Source of the DNA: an uncultured Halieaceae bacterium
Lineage (GTDB): Bacteria; Pseudomonadota; Gammaproteobacteria; Pseudomonadales; Halieaceae
Direction of reading: 5' to 3'
DNA: 6,714 nt
Assembly: GCA_938074135.1 (NCBI GenBank)
Contig: CALJFL010000100.1
Span: 1 to 6,714 of the forward strand
Part shown: one piece after another, positions 1-6,065 of the stretch
Numbering within the stretch: the stretch's first letter is position 1
How the letters are laid out: every line of letters starts with the position of its first letter
Program-made: the position numbers and the translations under genes
The notes under the pieces: model-generated
The model's input: the letters and a program-made list of their open reading frames with translations, nothing else
Database searches by the model: none
Told to the model about the DNA's origin: nothing

Positions 1-531
1 CAGGGCAACAGGGTAATCCCCCGCTTCCAGCATGCCCACATCGTGATTGAACTCCAGCAGCATGGCATCACAGTCGCGGTAACTATCAACAACGTGGGCT
101 GTGATACTGCCAAGGTCAGTAAGCACGCCCAGTGAACACTCATTGCTGGCAAGCCGGAATTGGCAGGGTTCACGCGCGTCATGAGGCACCGGTACCGCGG
201 TAACATCTATGTCACCAATAACAAAGTCGCTACCGGCATTGAAACAAACCACCGAGTGGGGGTCGCTGATCCTGCCGGTGCTGGCCGTGCCATGGGTCAT
301 ATACACAGGCAACTTGTATTTGCGCGACAATCCGGCGACGCCGGTACTGTGATCGGAATGCTCGTGGGTGACCAAAATAGCGTCCAGCTGCTCGGGGCGG
401 ACACCGAGGCGATCCATCCGCAGTGCAACCTGGCGGGCGGAAAATCCACAGTCAATCATCAGCAGGGTGCTGGCGGTGGCAACCAGGGTCGCATTGCCCT
501 TGCTGCCACTGCCGAGAGACGCGAATCGCAC
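1..531 (-). CDS. MBL-fold metallo-hydrolase (YycJ/WalJ-like), 3' end cut by window edge
   Basis: My translation of the minus strand gives 177 codons from a GTG at 531-529, open to the window edge, so the C-terminus is missing. The N-terminus (VRFASLGSGSKGNATLV) is the typical first beta-strand of YycJ/WalJ-like metallo-beta-lactamase-fold hydrolases. The metal-binding motif HxHxDH is present as THEHSDH (H56, H58, D60, H61). It is followed by a candidate third metal His in VPVPHDA (H117), an Asp in LTDLG (D139), and LEFNHD (160-164), which resembles the family's E-x-NHD motif. Family members are two-metal phosphoesterases or nucleases; the Firmicute homologue is described as a DNA exonuclease, but the substrate here is unknown. 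The GTG is chosen because the family N-terminus begins there. It overlaps the bamC stop by one base (TAGTG), with an AAAGGG about 12 bases upstream as a rather distant ribosome site. It is the third gene of the dapA-bamC unit. Family is confident; exact role is not. Confidence 0.9.
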   Translation of the reverse strand, partial: MRFASLGSGSKGNATLVATASTLLMIDCGFSARQVALRMDRLGVRPEQLDAILVTHEHSDHSTGVAGLSRKYKLPVYMTHGTASTGRISDPHSVVCFNAGSDFVIGDIDVTAVPVPHDAREPCQFRLASNECSLGVLTDLGSITAHVVDSYRDCDAMLLEFNHDVGMLEAGDYPVAL

Positions 532-1583
532 TAGTTGATGTTGCCCTTTATCAGGCTGAGTAAGGCCTGCTCCTGTCGCCTGTCGAAGGCCGGATCAGGC
601 TCGCGTGGCTGCAACCTTATCGCCACGGCTTCATCGGTCTGTTTGACCACGGTCACCAGAAACTCCGAGTCGGCCAGAGGGTGTTTCTCGTCGCCACCCC
701 ACAGCCAATCAAACCAGCCGTCCTCTTCCTCGCTTTCAATACCGATGAAACGGACATAGTACTCGCCGGCGCTGCGATCACGATCGATTATCTCGAAGTT
801 GGAATCTTCAAGTCCCTTGGCAGTAGAGGCCCAGGCCCTGTCATAAGGCAGAATCAGCTCGATATAGGTATCACCCTGACTGGTCTCCTGCAGGGAGATA
901 CGCCCGGTGGCGCTGATAGCCTGGTCAGCGATCATCGATACCGGAGCGGAATCGGCGCTGTTGGCGATGTACTGGGCCATGCCACGCAACATTTCAGTTG
1001 CCTGCTGCAGGTCATCAGAAGTGGCTGGCCAAACGGTGACATCGCCGGCCTGGTTCATTTGCAGGACGTGTAACTCACTGGTACCGCGCTGGACACCTCT
1101 TTCTATCCGGAATTGAAAGCGCGATTGCATCGGCGCACCTTCCATTGACAACCAACTGGTTTCCATGATTCCGGCACGGGCATCGACCCGGCCCACCCCA
1201 ATACCCGCCGCCGACAGGAAGCTCCTGACCTGGGGCCACAACTGACCGGGCGCCATCGCTACCAGGGCCCAACTCTCTGCGCCCAACTTCTGGATGCGAA
1301 CGACCTCATCCGCGGCTCCGGATACCAGTGGTGTCGGCCTGGGCACTTCGAACTCTCCGGCCAGCACCAGTGACTGCTCGATATCCGGGATTGGGTAGAT
1401 ATCCTGCAGCGCGTCAGTGCTTTTTTCCGGCGGTACCTCTATGACCTTCAACTCCGGTGCCTGTTTATAGTCCTGGGACTTGTCGCGGAACATACCGTCG
1501 TCGCCGAACAGATAGCCGCATCCAGTCATCACCGTGAGCGTGGCCAGCAGTGGCAGTCGAACCAATAGCTTAAAATTCATCAT
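531..1583 (-). CDS. bamC: Outer membrane protein assembly factor BamC (lipoprotein)
   Basis: This is the lipoprotein subunit of the BAM complex, which folds beta-barrel proteins into the outer membrane. The 350 residues match the usual length (E. coli BamC is about 344). The N-terminus is a lipoprotein signal with acceptor Cys22 in VMTGC. An extended segment rich in Pro and acidic residues follows (about 30-90, with SQDYKQAPELKVIEVP at 36-51); in E. coli this part lies along BamD. Two helix-grip domains come next, roughly 98-210 (with GQLWPQV at 113-119, close to the conserved LWPQV of E. coli) and 228-349. An acidic, Trp-rich insert (EEEDGWFDWLWGGDEKH, 285-301) interrupts the second domain. 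The start overlaps the dapA stop by one base (TGATG); a second ATG follows directly and could also be used. Linkage to dapA is the classic arrangement in gammaproteobacteria (E. coli dapA-bamC). No promoter of its own is evident, so it is probably expressed from the dapA promoter. Confidence 0.95.
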   Translation of the reverse strand: MMNFKLLVRLPLLATLTVMTGCGYLFGDDGMFRDKSQDYKQAPELKVIEVPPEKSTDALQDIYPIPDIEQSLVLAGEFEVPRPTPLVSGAADEVVRIQKLGAESWALVAMAPGQLWPQVRSFLSAAGIGVGRVDARAGIMETSWLSMEGAPMQSRFQFRIERGVQRGTSELHVLQMNQAGDVTVWPATSDDLQQATEMLRGMAQYIANSADSAPVSMIADQAISATGRISLQETSQGDTYIELILPYDRAWASTAKGLEDSNFEIIDRDRSAGEYYVRFIGIESEEEDGWFDWLWGGDEKHPLADSEFLVTVVKQTDEAVAIRLQPREPDPAFDRRQEQALLSLIKGNIN

Positions 1584-2455
1584 CAGACGCCCGCCGCCTC
1601 CAGCGCTGCCAGCACCTGGGCATGGCAGGCCTCGTCAAGTTCGGTGAGTGGCAGTCGAATGCCGGGGCCGATCAGGCCGCGCTGCTGCATCGCCCACTTG
1701 ACCGGAATAGGATTAGCTTCGAGAAACAGCGCCTCGTTCAGTGCCGCCAGTTTTTGATTAAGGACTTCGGCACCGGCGCGATCACCTGCCGCAGCGAGCC
1801 CACATAACCGCGCCATGATCGCCGGCGCTACATTTGCGGTGACCGAGATATTGCCCTGACCGCCTGCCAAAATGAGTTCCATGGCCGTGGGATCATCACC
1901 GGAGTAAATGGCGAAATCCTGCGGTGCCCGGGCGATGAGGTCGCGACCGCGCTCAAGGTCTCCCGTGGCATCCTTGATGCCAACGATGTTGTCGATTTCT
2001 GCTAACGCCAGGGCGGTGTCATTGGACATATCAACCGCGGTGCGGCCGGGCACGTTGTAAAGGATGTTAGGCACAGTGACGGCTTCCGCCACTGCCTGGA
2101 AGTGCCGGTACAAGCCGCGCTGGGTCGGTTTGTTGTAATACGGTGTTACCAACAGACAGGCGTCGGCGCCGGCATCGGCTGCAGCGGCGGTCAGCTCTAT
2201 CGCCTCACGAGTGGAATTGGAGCCGGTACCGGCCACGACTGGAATACGGCCGGCGATATAGTCCACGCAGTACTTGATAACCTCGCAATGCTCGGGTGTA
2301 CTGAGCGTGGCACTTTCACCGGTGGTACCGACAGCACCTATGGCACCGGTGCCGGATTGGATGTGCAGATCGAGAATACGCTCAAGGCTGGCCCAGTCTA
2401 CGCTGCCGTCAGCGTGCATTGGGGTGACCAGGGCGACGATACTGCCGGTTATCAT
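1583..2455 (-). CDS. dapA: 4-hydroxy-tetrahydrodipicolinate synthase DapA
   Basis: This cytoplasmic TIM-barrel enzyme condenses pyruvate with aspartate-semialdehyde, the first committed step towards diaminopimelate and lysine. The 290 residues align with E. coli DapA without a gap through the catalytic region. T44 and T45 lie in GTTGESATL, Y107 in TPYYNKP, Y133 and R138 in LYNVPGRT, and the Schiff-base K161 in VGIKDATGD. The GDD motif and NPIPVKW near the C-terminus are also present. Of the residues that bind feedback inhibitor lysine in E. coli, S48, A49, H56, N80, E84 and Y106 are kept, but position 53 is Thr rather than His. The start is the ATG at 2455, with GGAG seven bases upstream. It is the first gene of the minus-strand unit and ends in TGATG overlapping bamC. 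It is divergent from the DUF3806 gene across 144 bp. Confidence 0.98.
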   Translation of the reverse strand: MITGSIVALVTPMHADGSVDWASLERILDLHIQSGTGAIGAVGTTGESATLSTPEHCEVIKYCVDYIAGRIPVVAGTGSNSTREAIELTAAAADAGADACLLVTPYYNKPTQRGLYRHFQAVAEAVTVPNILYNVPGRTAVDMSNDTALALAEIDNIVGIKDATGDLERGRDLIARAPQDFAIYSGDDPTAMELILAGGQGNISVTANVAPAIMARLCGLAAAGDRAGAEVLNQKLAALNEALFLEANPIPVKWAMQQRGLIGPGIRLPLTELDEACHAQVLAALEAAGV

Positions 2456-2483
2456 TCACTAACTCCAGACTGCTTGCGGGCAC

Positions 2484-2503
2484 GGGTTCGCGCCTGCGCG
2501 CCC
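2484..2503 (-). repeat. GC-rich inverted repeat in the dapA leader
   Basis: Read on the minus strand, GGG-CGCG, a four-base loop (CAGG), CGCG, two unpaired A, then CCC can fold into a seven-pair GC stem. It lies about 30 bases upstream of the dapA start and would be in the 5' leader if the candidate promoter at 2517-2544 is right. No U-run follows it, so it is not an intrinsic terminator. An alternative longer pairing of CGGGC (2477-2481) with GCCCG (2500-2504) is possible. The role is unknown; it could be a leader structure or chance in GC-rich DNA. Confidence 0.35.
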
Positions 2504-2516
2504 GGGAAAGAACGCA

Positions 2517-2544
2517 ATTATCCATGACGGGGGCCGGAACACAA
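2517..2544 (-). promoter_or_regulatory. Candidate sigma70 promoter for dapA-bamC-MBL
   Basis: On the minus strand, TTGTGT (2544-2539) and GATAAT (2522-2517) are separated by 16 bases. The -10 box matches five of six consensus bases, but the -35 only three. Transcription would begin near 2510, giving a leader of about 55 bases before dapA. This is the best minus-strand candidate I found in the divergent intergenic region; it is based on motif match only. Confidence 0.3.
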
Positions 2545-2599
2545 CCGGATTGAAGTAAAATACACTGCCAATAGTTACCGGAATTACGAGGTCAATGCG

Positions 2600-3109
2600 A
2601 TGAAAAAGACACCTTGCCACCCCCTGCTCCAGATCACCCTGCTGGCGCTGTTGCTCGCGACAGGCAATTTGGCCTTCGCTGAAGTCGAGATCGGTGAGCT
2701 GTCCTACATTGACAAGAGCTATATGCAGCAACAGCGTGAACGGGTCGCGCAGCTTAGTGAAAGCAACCTGGGCCGCAAGTTGAAAGGCACCAGGGACAAC
2801 GATCTGGACATACTGCAACAGCTACTGGACAGAAAGTTGGTCACCGGCGACCAGACACTCGAGTTGCAGGCGCTAGGCGTTATCATGGGCGACCTGCTGG
2901 CCGAAGAGCTGGGGCTCGACTGGGTGATCTACGAAGATAAACTGGGCCGCAGCCGGGCCTTGCGCTACCGGCAGACCGACAATTACCTGTTTCCCATCAC
3001 CATGATTTCCCGGCGTCGAGAGGTCGACAATACCGAAACGGTAACCGAGATCTATCAAAGAGCCCTGGCCAGCATGGCTGCCGTCATCGAACCACTACCC
3101 TTCCAGTAG
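2600..3109 (+). CDS. Secreted DUF3806 domain-containing protein of unknown function
   Basis: This 169-residue protein has a clear Sec signal peptide: basic MKK, a hydrophobic stretch at about 9-22, and a likely signal peptidase I site after AFA (25-27), leaving a mature periplasmic or exported protein of about 142 residues. The mature part starts with a charged, helical region (YMQQQRERVAQL). It continues with a block resembling DUF3806 (about 75-160), including LQALGVIMGDLLAEELGLDW and then YRQTDNYLFPITMISRR. No catalytic motif is recognisable and the family's function is not known to me. The start is the ATG at 2600 with GAGG eight bases upstream; another ATG at 2595 is out of frame. The gene diverges from dapA and lies 66 bp upstream of the MCE transport operon in the same direction. 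It may be read through into that operon, since no terminator is visible, but a separate promoter candidate lies in the gap. The DUF3806 assignment is from recall of the family pattern. Confidence 0.85.
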   Translation: MKKTPCHPLLQITLLALLLATGNLAFAEVEIGELSYIDKSYMQQQRERVAQLSESNLGRKLKGTRDNDLDILQQLLDRKLVTGDQTLELQALGVIMGDLLAEELGLDWVIYEDKLGRSRALRYRQTDNYLFPITMISRRREVDNTETVTEIYQRALASMAAVIEPLPFQ

Positions 3110-3114
3110 GCCAT

Positions 3115-3143
3115 TTGGCATTGCCCTGGCATCGGTTTAGACT
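3115..3143 (+). promoter_or_regulatory. Candidate sigma70 promoter of the MCE transport operon
   Basis: TTGGCA (3115-3120; five of six bases of the -35 consensus) and TAGACT (3138-3143; four of six of the -10) are separated by an ideal 17 bases. Transcription would start near 3150, leaving a short leader of about 26 bases before the ATG at 3176. A direct repeat TGGCAT (3116-3121 and 3127-3132), spaced 11 bases start to start, overlaps the -35 and spacer and could be a regulator site. The 66-bp gap holds nothing else recognisable, and no terminator for the upstream gene. Confidence 0.45.
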
Positions 3144-3175
3144 GCCAGTTCTCCGCATTCACGGCCGATCGCTGC

Positions 3176-4306
3176 ATGACAGACCAGGCACCAGGTTTCG
3201 AGCTGGATCAACAGAACCAGGAACAGGCTGCCCTTAGAATCACCGGCGACTGGGTCCAGGGCCAGCAGGCACCCGAATTCAGCGAACTGCGCACGCAGCT
3301 GGCGGCGGGTTTACCCGGGAAATTGACCATGGATGGCAGCGATCTCGGCCGCTGGGACTCGATCCTGATGGCCTTCCTGCTGCAGTGCTTCAACTTCTGT
3401 CGAGACTCCGGCATCGAGGTCCAAACCGACGCTCTGCCGGAGGGGGTGAGGCGTCTGCTAAATGTCGCCACAACCGTACCACCCCATGAAAAACCGGCCC
3501 AAGCCACTAATTTTTGGCTATCCGGGGCCAATCCACTTGAACTACTGGGCCGGGTGGTCGGTGACCTCAGGGCGTCATTGGCATTTATTGGTGAAGTCAC
3601 CATCGCGCTCCTGCGACTGCTTACCGGGCGGGCCAACACCCGGTTTTCTGACTTCCGCCACTTCTGTTACCAGGCAGGACCTGATGCCTTTGCCATCATC
3701 AGTCTGACCAGCATATTGGTCGGCATGATCCTGGGCTATCTCGGCGCAGTGCAACTGCAGCAGTTCGGTGCCGAGATTTTCGTTGCCGACCTGGTGGTGA
3801 TCGGTATGCTGCGCGAAATGGGCGTTTTGATGACGGCGGTGGTTATGGCAGGTCGTACCGGCGCCGCCTATGCTGCGCAGTTGGGCACCATGCAAACCAA
3901 TGAGGAAATCGATGCCATCACAACAATGGGGATCTCTCCCATCGAATTTCTTGTGGTCCCGCGTATGCTTGCCCTGTTCGTCATGATGCCCCTGCTGACG
4001 ATTTACGCCGATCTACTTGGCATCATTGGCGGGGGTATTGTAGCTGGCGGCATGGGGATTACGCCCTTGCAGTATATCAATCAGGCGGAGACCGCGGTGT
4101 CTTTCACCCACTTCTTCGTAGGCATGATCAAGGGCCTGGTCTTTGCAGTGCTGATCGCAGTCGCAGGCTGCCGCTCGGGCATCAACTCAGGACGCAGCTC
4201 GGCGGCGGTAGGCCAGGCAGCCACGGAGGCCGTGGTCACTGCCATCGTTTACCTGATCGTGGCGGACGCAGCGATCAACATCCTGTTCCAGCAATTGGGA
4301 ATCTAG
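3176..4306 (+). CDS. MlaE-family lipid ABC transporter permease with N-terminal STAS domain
   Basis: This inner-membrane permease subunit of an MCE-type lipid transporter has 376 residues, about 115 more than E. coli MlaE (about 260). The extra N-terminal part (about 8-105) looks like a STAS domain. Its GRWDSILMAFLL (58-69) lines up with the RVDTAGLALL helix start of MlaB, placing S62 at the position of the functionally important MlaB Thr52. The permease domain follows: an amphipathic or membrane helix at about 130-150, then hydrophobic segments near 172-195, 205-225, 255-275, 278-295, 312-332 and 350-372. The family coupling motif is NEEIDAITTMGISPIEFLVV-PR (242-263), preceded by AGRTGAAYAAQLGTM (225-239). 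Upstream in this frame there is no other ATG, GTG or TTG before a stop, so the ATG at 3176 is forced, although its ribosome site is weak. It is the first gene of the four-gene operon, and the ATPase gene starts two bases after its stop. The fused STAS domain presumably replaces a separate MlaB. Confidence 0.93.
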   Translation: MTDQAPGFELDQQNQEQAALRITGDWVQGQQAPEFSELRTQLAAGLPGKLTMDGSDLGRWDSILMAFLLQCFNFCRDSGIEVQTDALPEGVRRLLNVATTVPPHEKPAQATNFWLSGANPLELLGRVVGDLRASLAFIGEVTIALLRLLTGRANTRFSDFRHFCYQAGPDAFAIISLTSILVGMILGYLGAVQLQQFGAEIFVADLVVIGMLREMGVLMTAVVMAGRTGAAYAAQLGTMQTNEEIDAITTMGISPIEFLVVPRMLALFVMMPLLTIYADLLGIIGGGIVAGGMGITPLQYINQAETAVSFTHFFVGMIKGLVFAVLIAVAGCRSGINSGRSSAAVGQAATEAVVTAIVYLIVADAAINILFQQLGI

Positions 4307-4308
4307 AT

Positions 4309-5097
4309 ATGACGACCGAAGCTCACATTACGGTCAGCGATGTCACCATGGCCTACGGCTCACTGGTCATCCAGCGGGATTTGAACTTTGACATCAATCG
4401 CGGCGATATCTTTGTGATCATGGGCGGTAGCGGCTGCGGTAAAAGCACCCTGCTCAAGCACATGCTCGGCCTGATAGAACCGGCGGCGGGTGACATATTG
4501 TATAGCGGCAAAAGCTTTACGCACGCCCCGGACAAGGAAAAAGAAACTATGCGCCAGCGCTGGGGCATCACCTATCAGTCAGGTGGCTTGTTCAGCGCGA
4601 TGGATCTTGCCGAAAATGTCGCTCTGCCCTTGCAGTTGTACACGGACTACAACAGTAAAGACATCGCCGATATTGTGGCGTACAAACTGTCACTGGTCGG
4701 TTTAGGCGGCTACCAGACGTATTACCCCTCGGAAATCAGCGGCGGGATGCGAAAACGGGCGGCATTGGCCAGGGCGATTGCACTGGACCCGGAGATCCTG
4801 TTTTTTGATGAGCCGTCTGCGGGTCTGGACCCAATCAGTTCCCGCTTGCTGGACGAATTGATTGTTCAGCTCAAGGAGTCCATCGGCGCTACAGTGGTTA
4901 TGGTCACCCATGAACTGGCCAGTATTTTTGATATCGCCACCAATTCGGTATACCTCGATGCGAACACACGAACAATGATTGATTATGGTGATCCGCGCTA
5001 TCTCCGTGATAACAGCGAGCAGGCGGTTGTGAGACAATTTCTGGCGCGTGGAACCAACACTTCCACGCAAGGCACTTCCGCAGGGGAAACTGCATGA
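4309..5097 (+). CDS. MlaF-like ABC transporter ATP-binding protein
   Basis: This cytoplasmic ATPase of the lipid transporter should pair as a dimer with the permease encoded just upstream. All ABC motifs are present in its 262 residues: Walker A GGSGCGKST (39-47), Q-loop Q90, signature ISGGM (143-147) followed by RKRAALARA as in the MlaF group, Walker B ILFFDEP (163-169), D-loop AGLDP (171-175) and switch H201 in VTHEL. The length is close to E. coli MlaF (about 269), and the C-terminal tail beyond 230 carries the VRQFLxG-like end seen in that group. The start ATG at 4309 lies two bases after the permease stop, with GGGA eight bases upstream. Its stop overlaps the next start as ATGA. Nothing suggests loss of ATPase activity. 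Import or export direction cannot be read from the sequence. Confidence 0.96.
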   Translation: MTTEAHITVSDVTMAYGSLVIQRDLNFDINRGDIFVIMGGSGCGKSTLLKHMLGLIEPAAGDILYSGKSFTHAPDKEKETMRQRWGITYQSGGLFSAMDLAENVALPLQLYTDYNSKDIADIVAYKLSLVGLGGYQTYYPSEISGGMRKRAALARAIALDPEILFFDEPSAGLDPISSRLLDELIVQLKESIGATVVMVTHELASIFDIATNSVYLDANTRTMIDYGDPRYLRDNSEQAVVRQFLARGTNTSTQGTSAGETA

Positions 5098-6065
5098 GCG
5101 AGAAACCGCATACAGTCGCTATCGGCTCCTTCATCGTCGGCGCCCTGCTGATAGCAATCTCGGGGCTGATTTTCATCGGCGGCTCCGGTTTCGGCAGCGA
5201 TAGAAACAAGGTCGTCATGGTGTTTGACGGTTCGGTAAAGGGGCTTTCCGTGGGTGCTCCAGTGGCACTTCGCGGTGTCCAGATCGGCCAGGTCACAGAC
5301 ATACAACTGATCTTCGATACGGACACCGTCGACGTGATCATGATGGTGGAGGCCGAGCTGAGCAACCAGAATATCCGCCGCAAGGGCAGCGCCACAGAAG
5401 ACGACTTTACCGAGGAACTGATCGCACGGGGCATGCGCGCACAGCTCAATAGCCAGAGCCTGCTGACCGGCTTGCTCTACGTCCAGCTGGATTTCTTCCC
5501 CGATACCACTATCAATCTGGCCGACATCGAATCCAAATACATTCAACTCCCCACGGTACCCACAGAACTGGAGCGTCTGACAAGGGAACTGGAGTCGGTG
5601 AACTGGGCGCAGCTGGCCAATGATATGAAAGACATCGCCGCAGGTATCAACCAATTCATTGGCAGTGAGGAGTTTCAGGCGCTGCCCGCGGGGCTGACCT
5701 CGGCGCTGGCCTCCTACGAAAAACTCAGCGACGATATTCAACTATTGTTGACCACTTCTGGCCCCAAGTTTAACCGTGTCCTTGATAGCACAGGCGATAC
5801 CGTTGAAACCTTTAACAACGAGTTGCCGAAGTTTTCGGCGCTGGCCGAGGAAAACCTGAATCTACTTGACGATGCCTTGATCGCCTTTCAGGAGGCAATG
5901 ACCGAAATCGATGCGCTGGTATCGGCCGATTCTGCAACAACCTATGAACTCAATAAGGCACTGCGCGAATTGGCCCAGGCAGGCAGAGCGTTACAGCTAC
6001 TGGCCAAGACACTGGAAGAACAACCCGAAGCCCTGATACGCGGCAAGCGTGAGGACAAACCATGA
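5094..6065 (+). CDS. MCE domain protein, membrane-anchored (MlaD/PqiB-like)
   Basis: This periplasmic lipid-binding subunit of the transporter has 323 residues. It begins with a short cytoplasmic stretch and one membrane helix (about 8-30), followed by a single MCE domain (about 38-136). That domain contains GLSVGAPVALRGVQIGQV (50-67) and a C-terminal strand GMRAQLNSQSLLTGLLYVQL (113-132); the latter resembles PqiB/LetB MCE repeats more than MlaD. After TVPTELERL, residues 155-310 are predicted by eye to be mostly helical and rich in Leu, Ala and Glu. The end, EEQPEALIRGKRED, is a tail pattern typical of MCE proteins of this group. It is much longer than E. coli MlaD (about 183) but shorter than multi-MCE PqiB (about 546). 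MCE proteins form hexameric rings with a central lipid pore; whether the helical tail forms a needle here is inference. The start has AGGGGA six bases upstream and overlaps the ATPase stop (ATGA). Confidence 0.94.
   Translation: MSEKPHTVAIGSFIVGALLIAISGLIFIGGSGFGSDRNKVVMVFDGSVKGLSVGAPVALRGVQIGQVTDIQLIFDTDTVDVIMMVEAELSNQNIRRKGSATEDDFTEELIARGMRAQLNSQSLLTGLLYVQLDFFPDTTINLADIESKYIQLPTVPTELERLTRELESVNWAQLANDMKDIAAGINQFIGSEEFQALPAGLTSALASYEKLSDDIQLLLTTSGPKFNRVLDSTGDTVETFNNELPKFSALAEENLNLLDDALIAFQEAMTEIDALVSADSATTYELNKALRELAQAGRALQLLAKTLEEQPEALIRGKREDKP

Noticed and set aside
160..534. Plus-strand open frame of 124 codons opposite the left-edge gene
   Set aside because: It lies antisense to the MBL hydrolase, whose minus-strand frame has clear metal-binding motifs; the plus-strand protein has no recognisable pattern.
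2550..2577. Possible plus-strand promoter for the DUF3806 gene (TAAAAT at 2556-2561; TTGAAG at 2550-2555)
   Set aside because: TAAAAT has no acceptable -35 at 16-18 bases, and TTGAAG has only a poor -10 (TAGTTA) at the right distance. A promoter must exist nearby, but I cannot place it.
2459..2818. Minus-strand open frame of 119 codons upstream of dapA
   Set aside because: It runs through the intergenic region and antisense to the signal peptide of the DUF3806 gene; no family pattern and no convincing ribosome site.
3110..3132. GCCATTTGGC and nearby TGGCA/TGCC repeats as a terminator of the DUF3806 gene
   Set aside because: The stem is only four pairs with no T-run; it fits better as part of the promoter/direct-repeat region.
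4998..5741. Minus-strand open frame of 247 codons opposite the MCE gene
   Set aside because: It covers the antisense of the ATPase end and MCE gene, both strongly supported; its His/Gln/Cys-rich composition is typical of a shadow frame.
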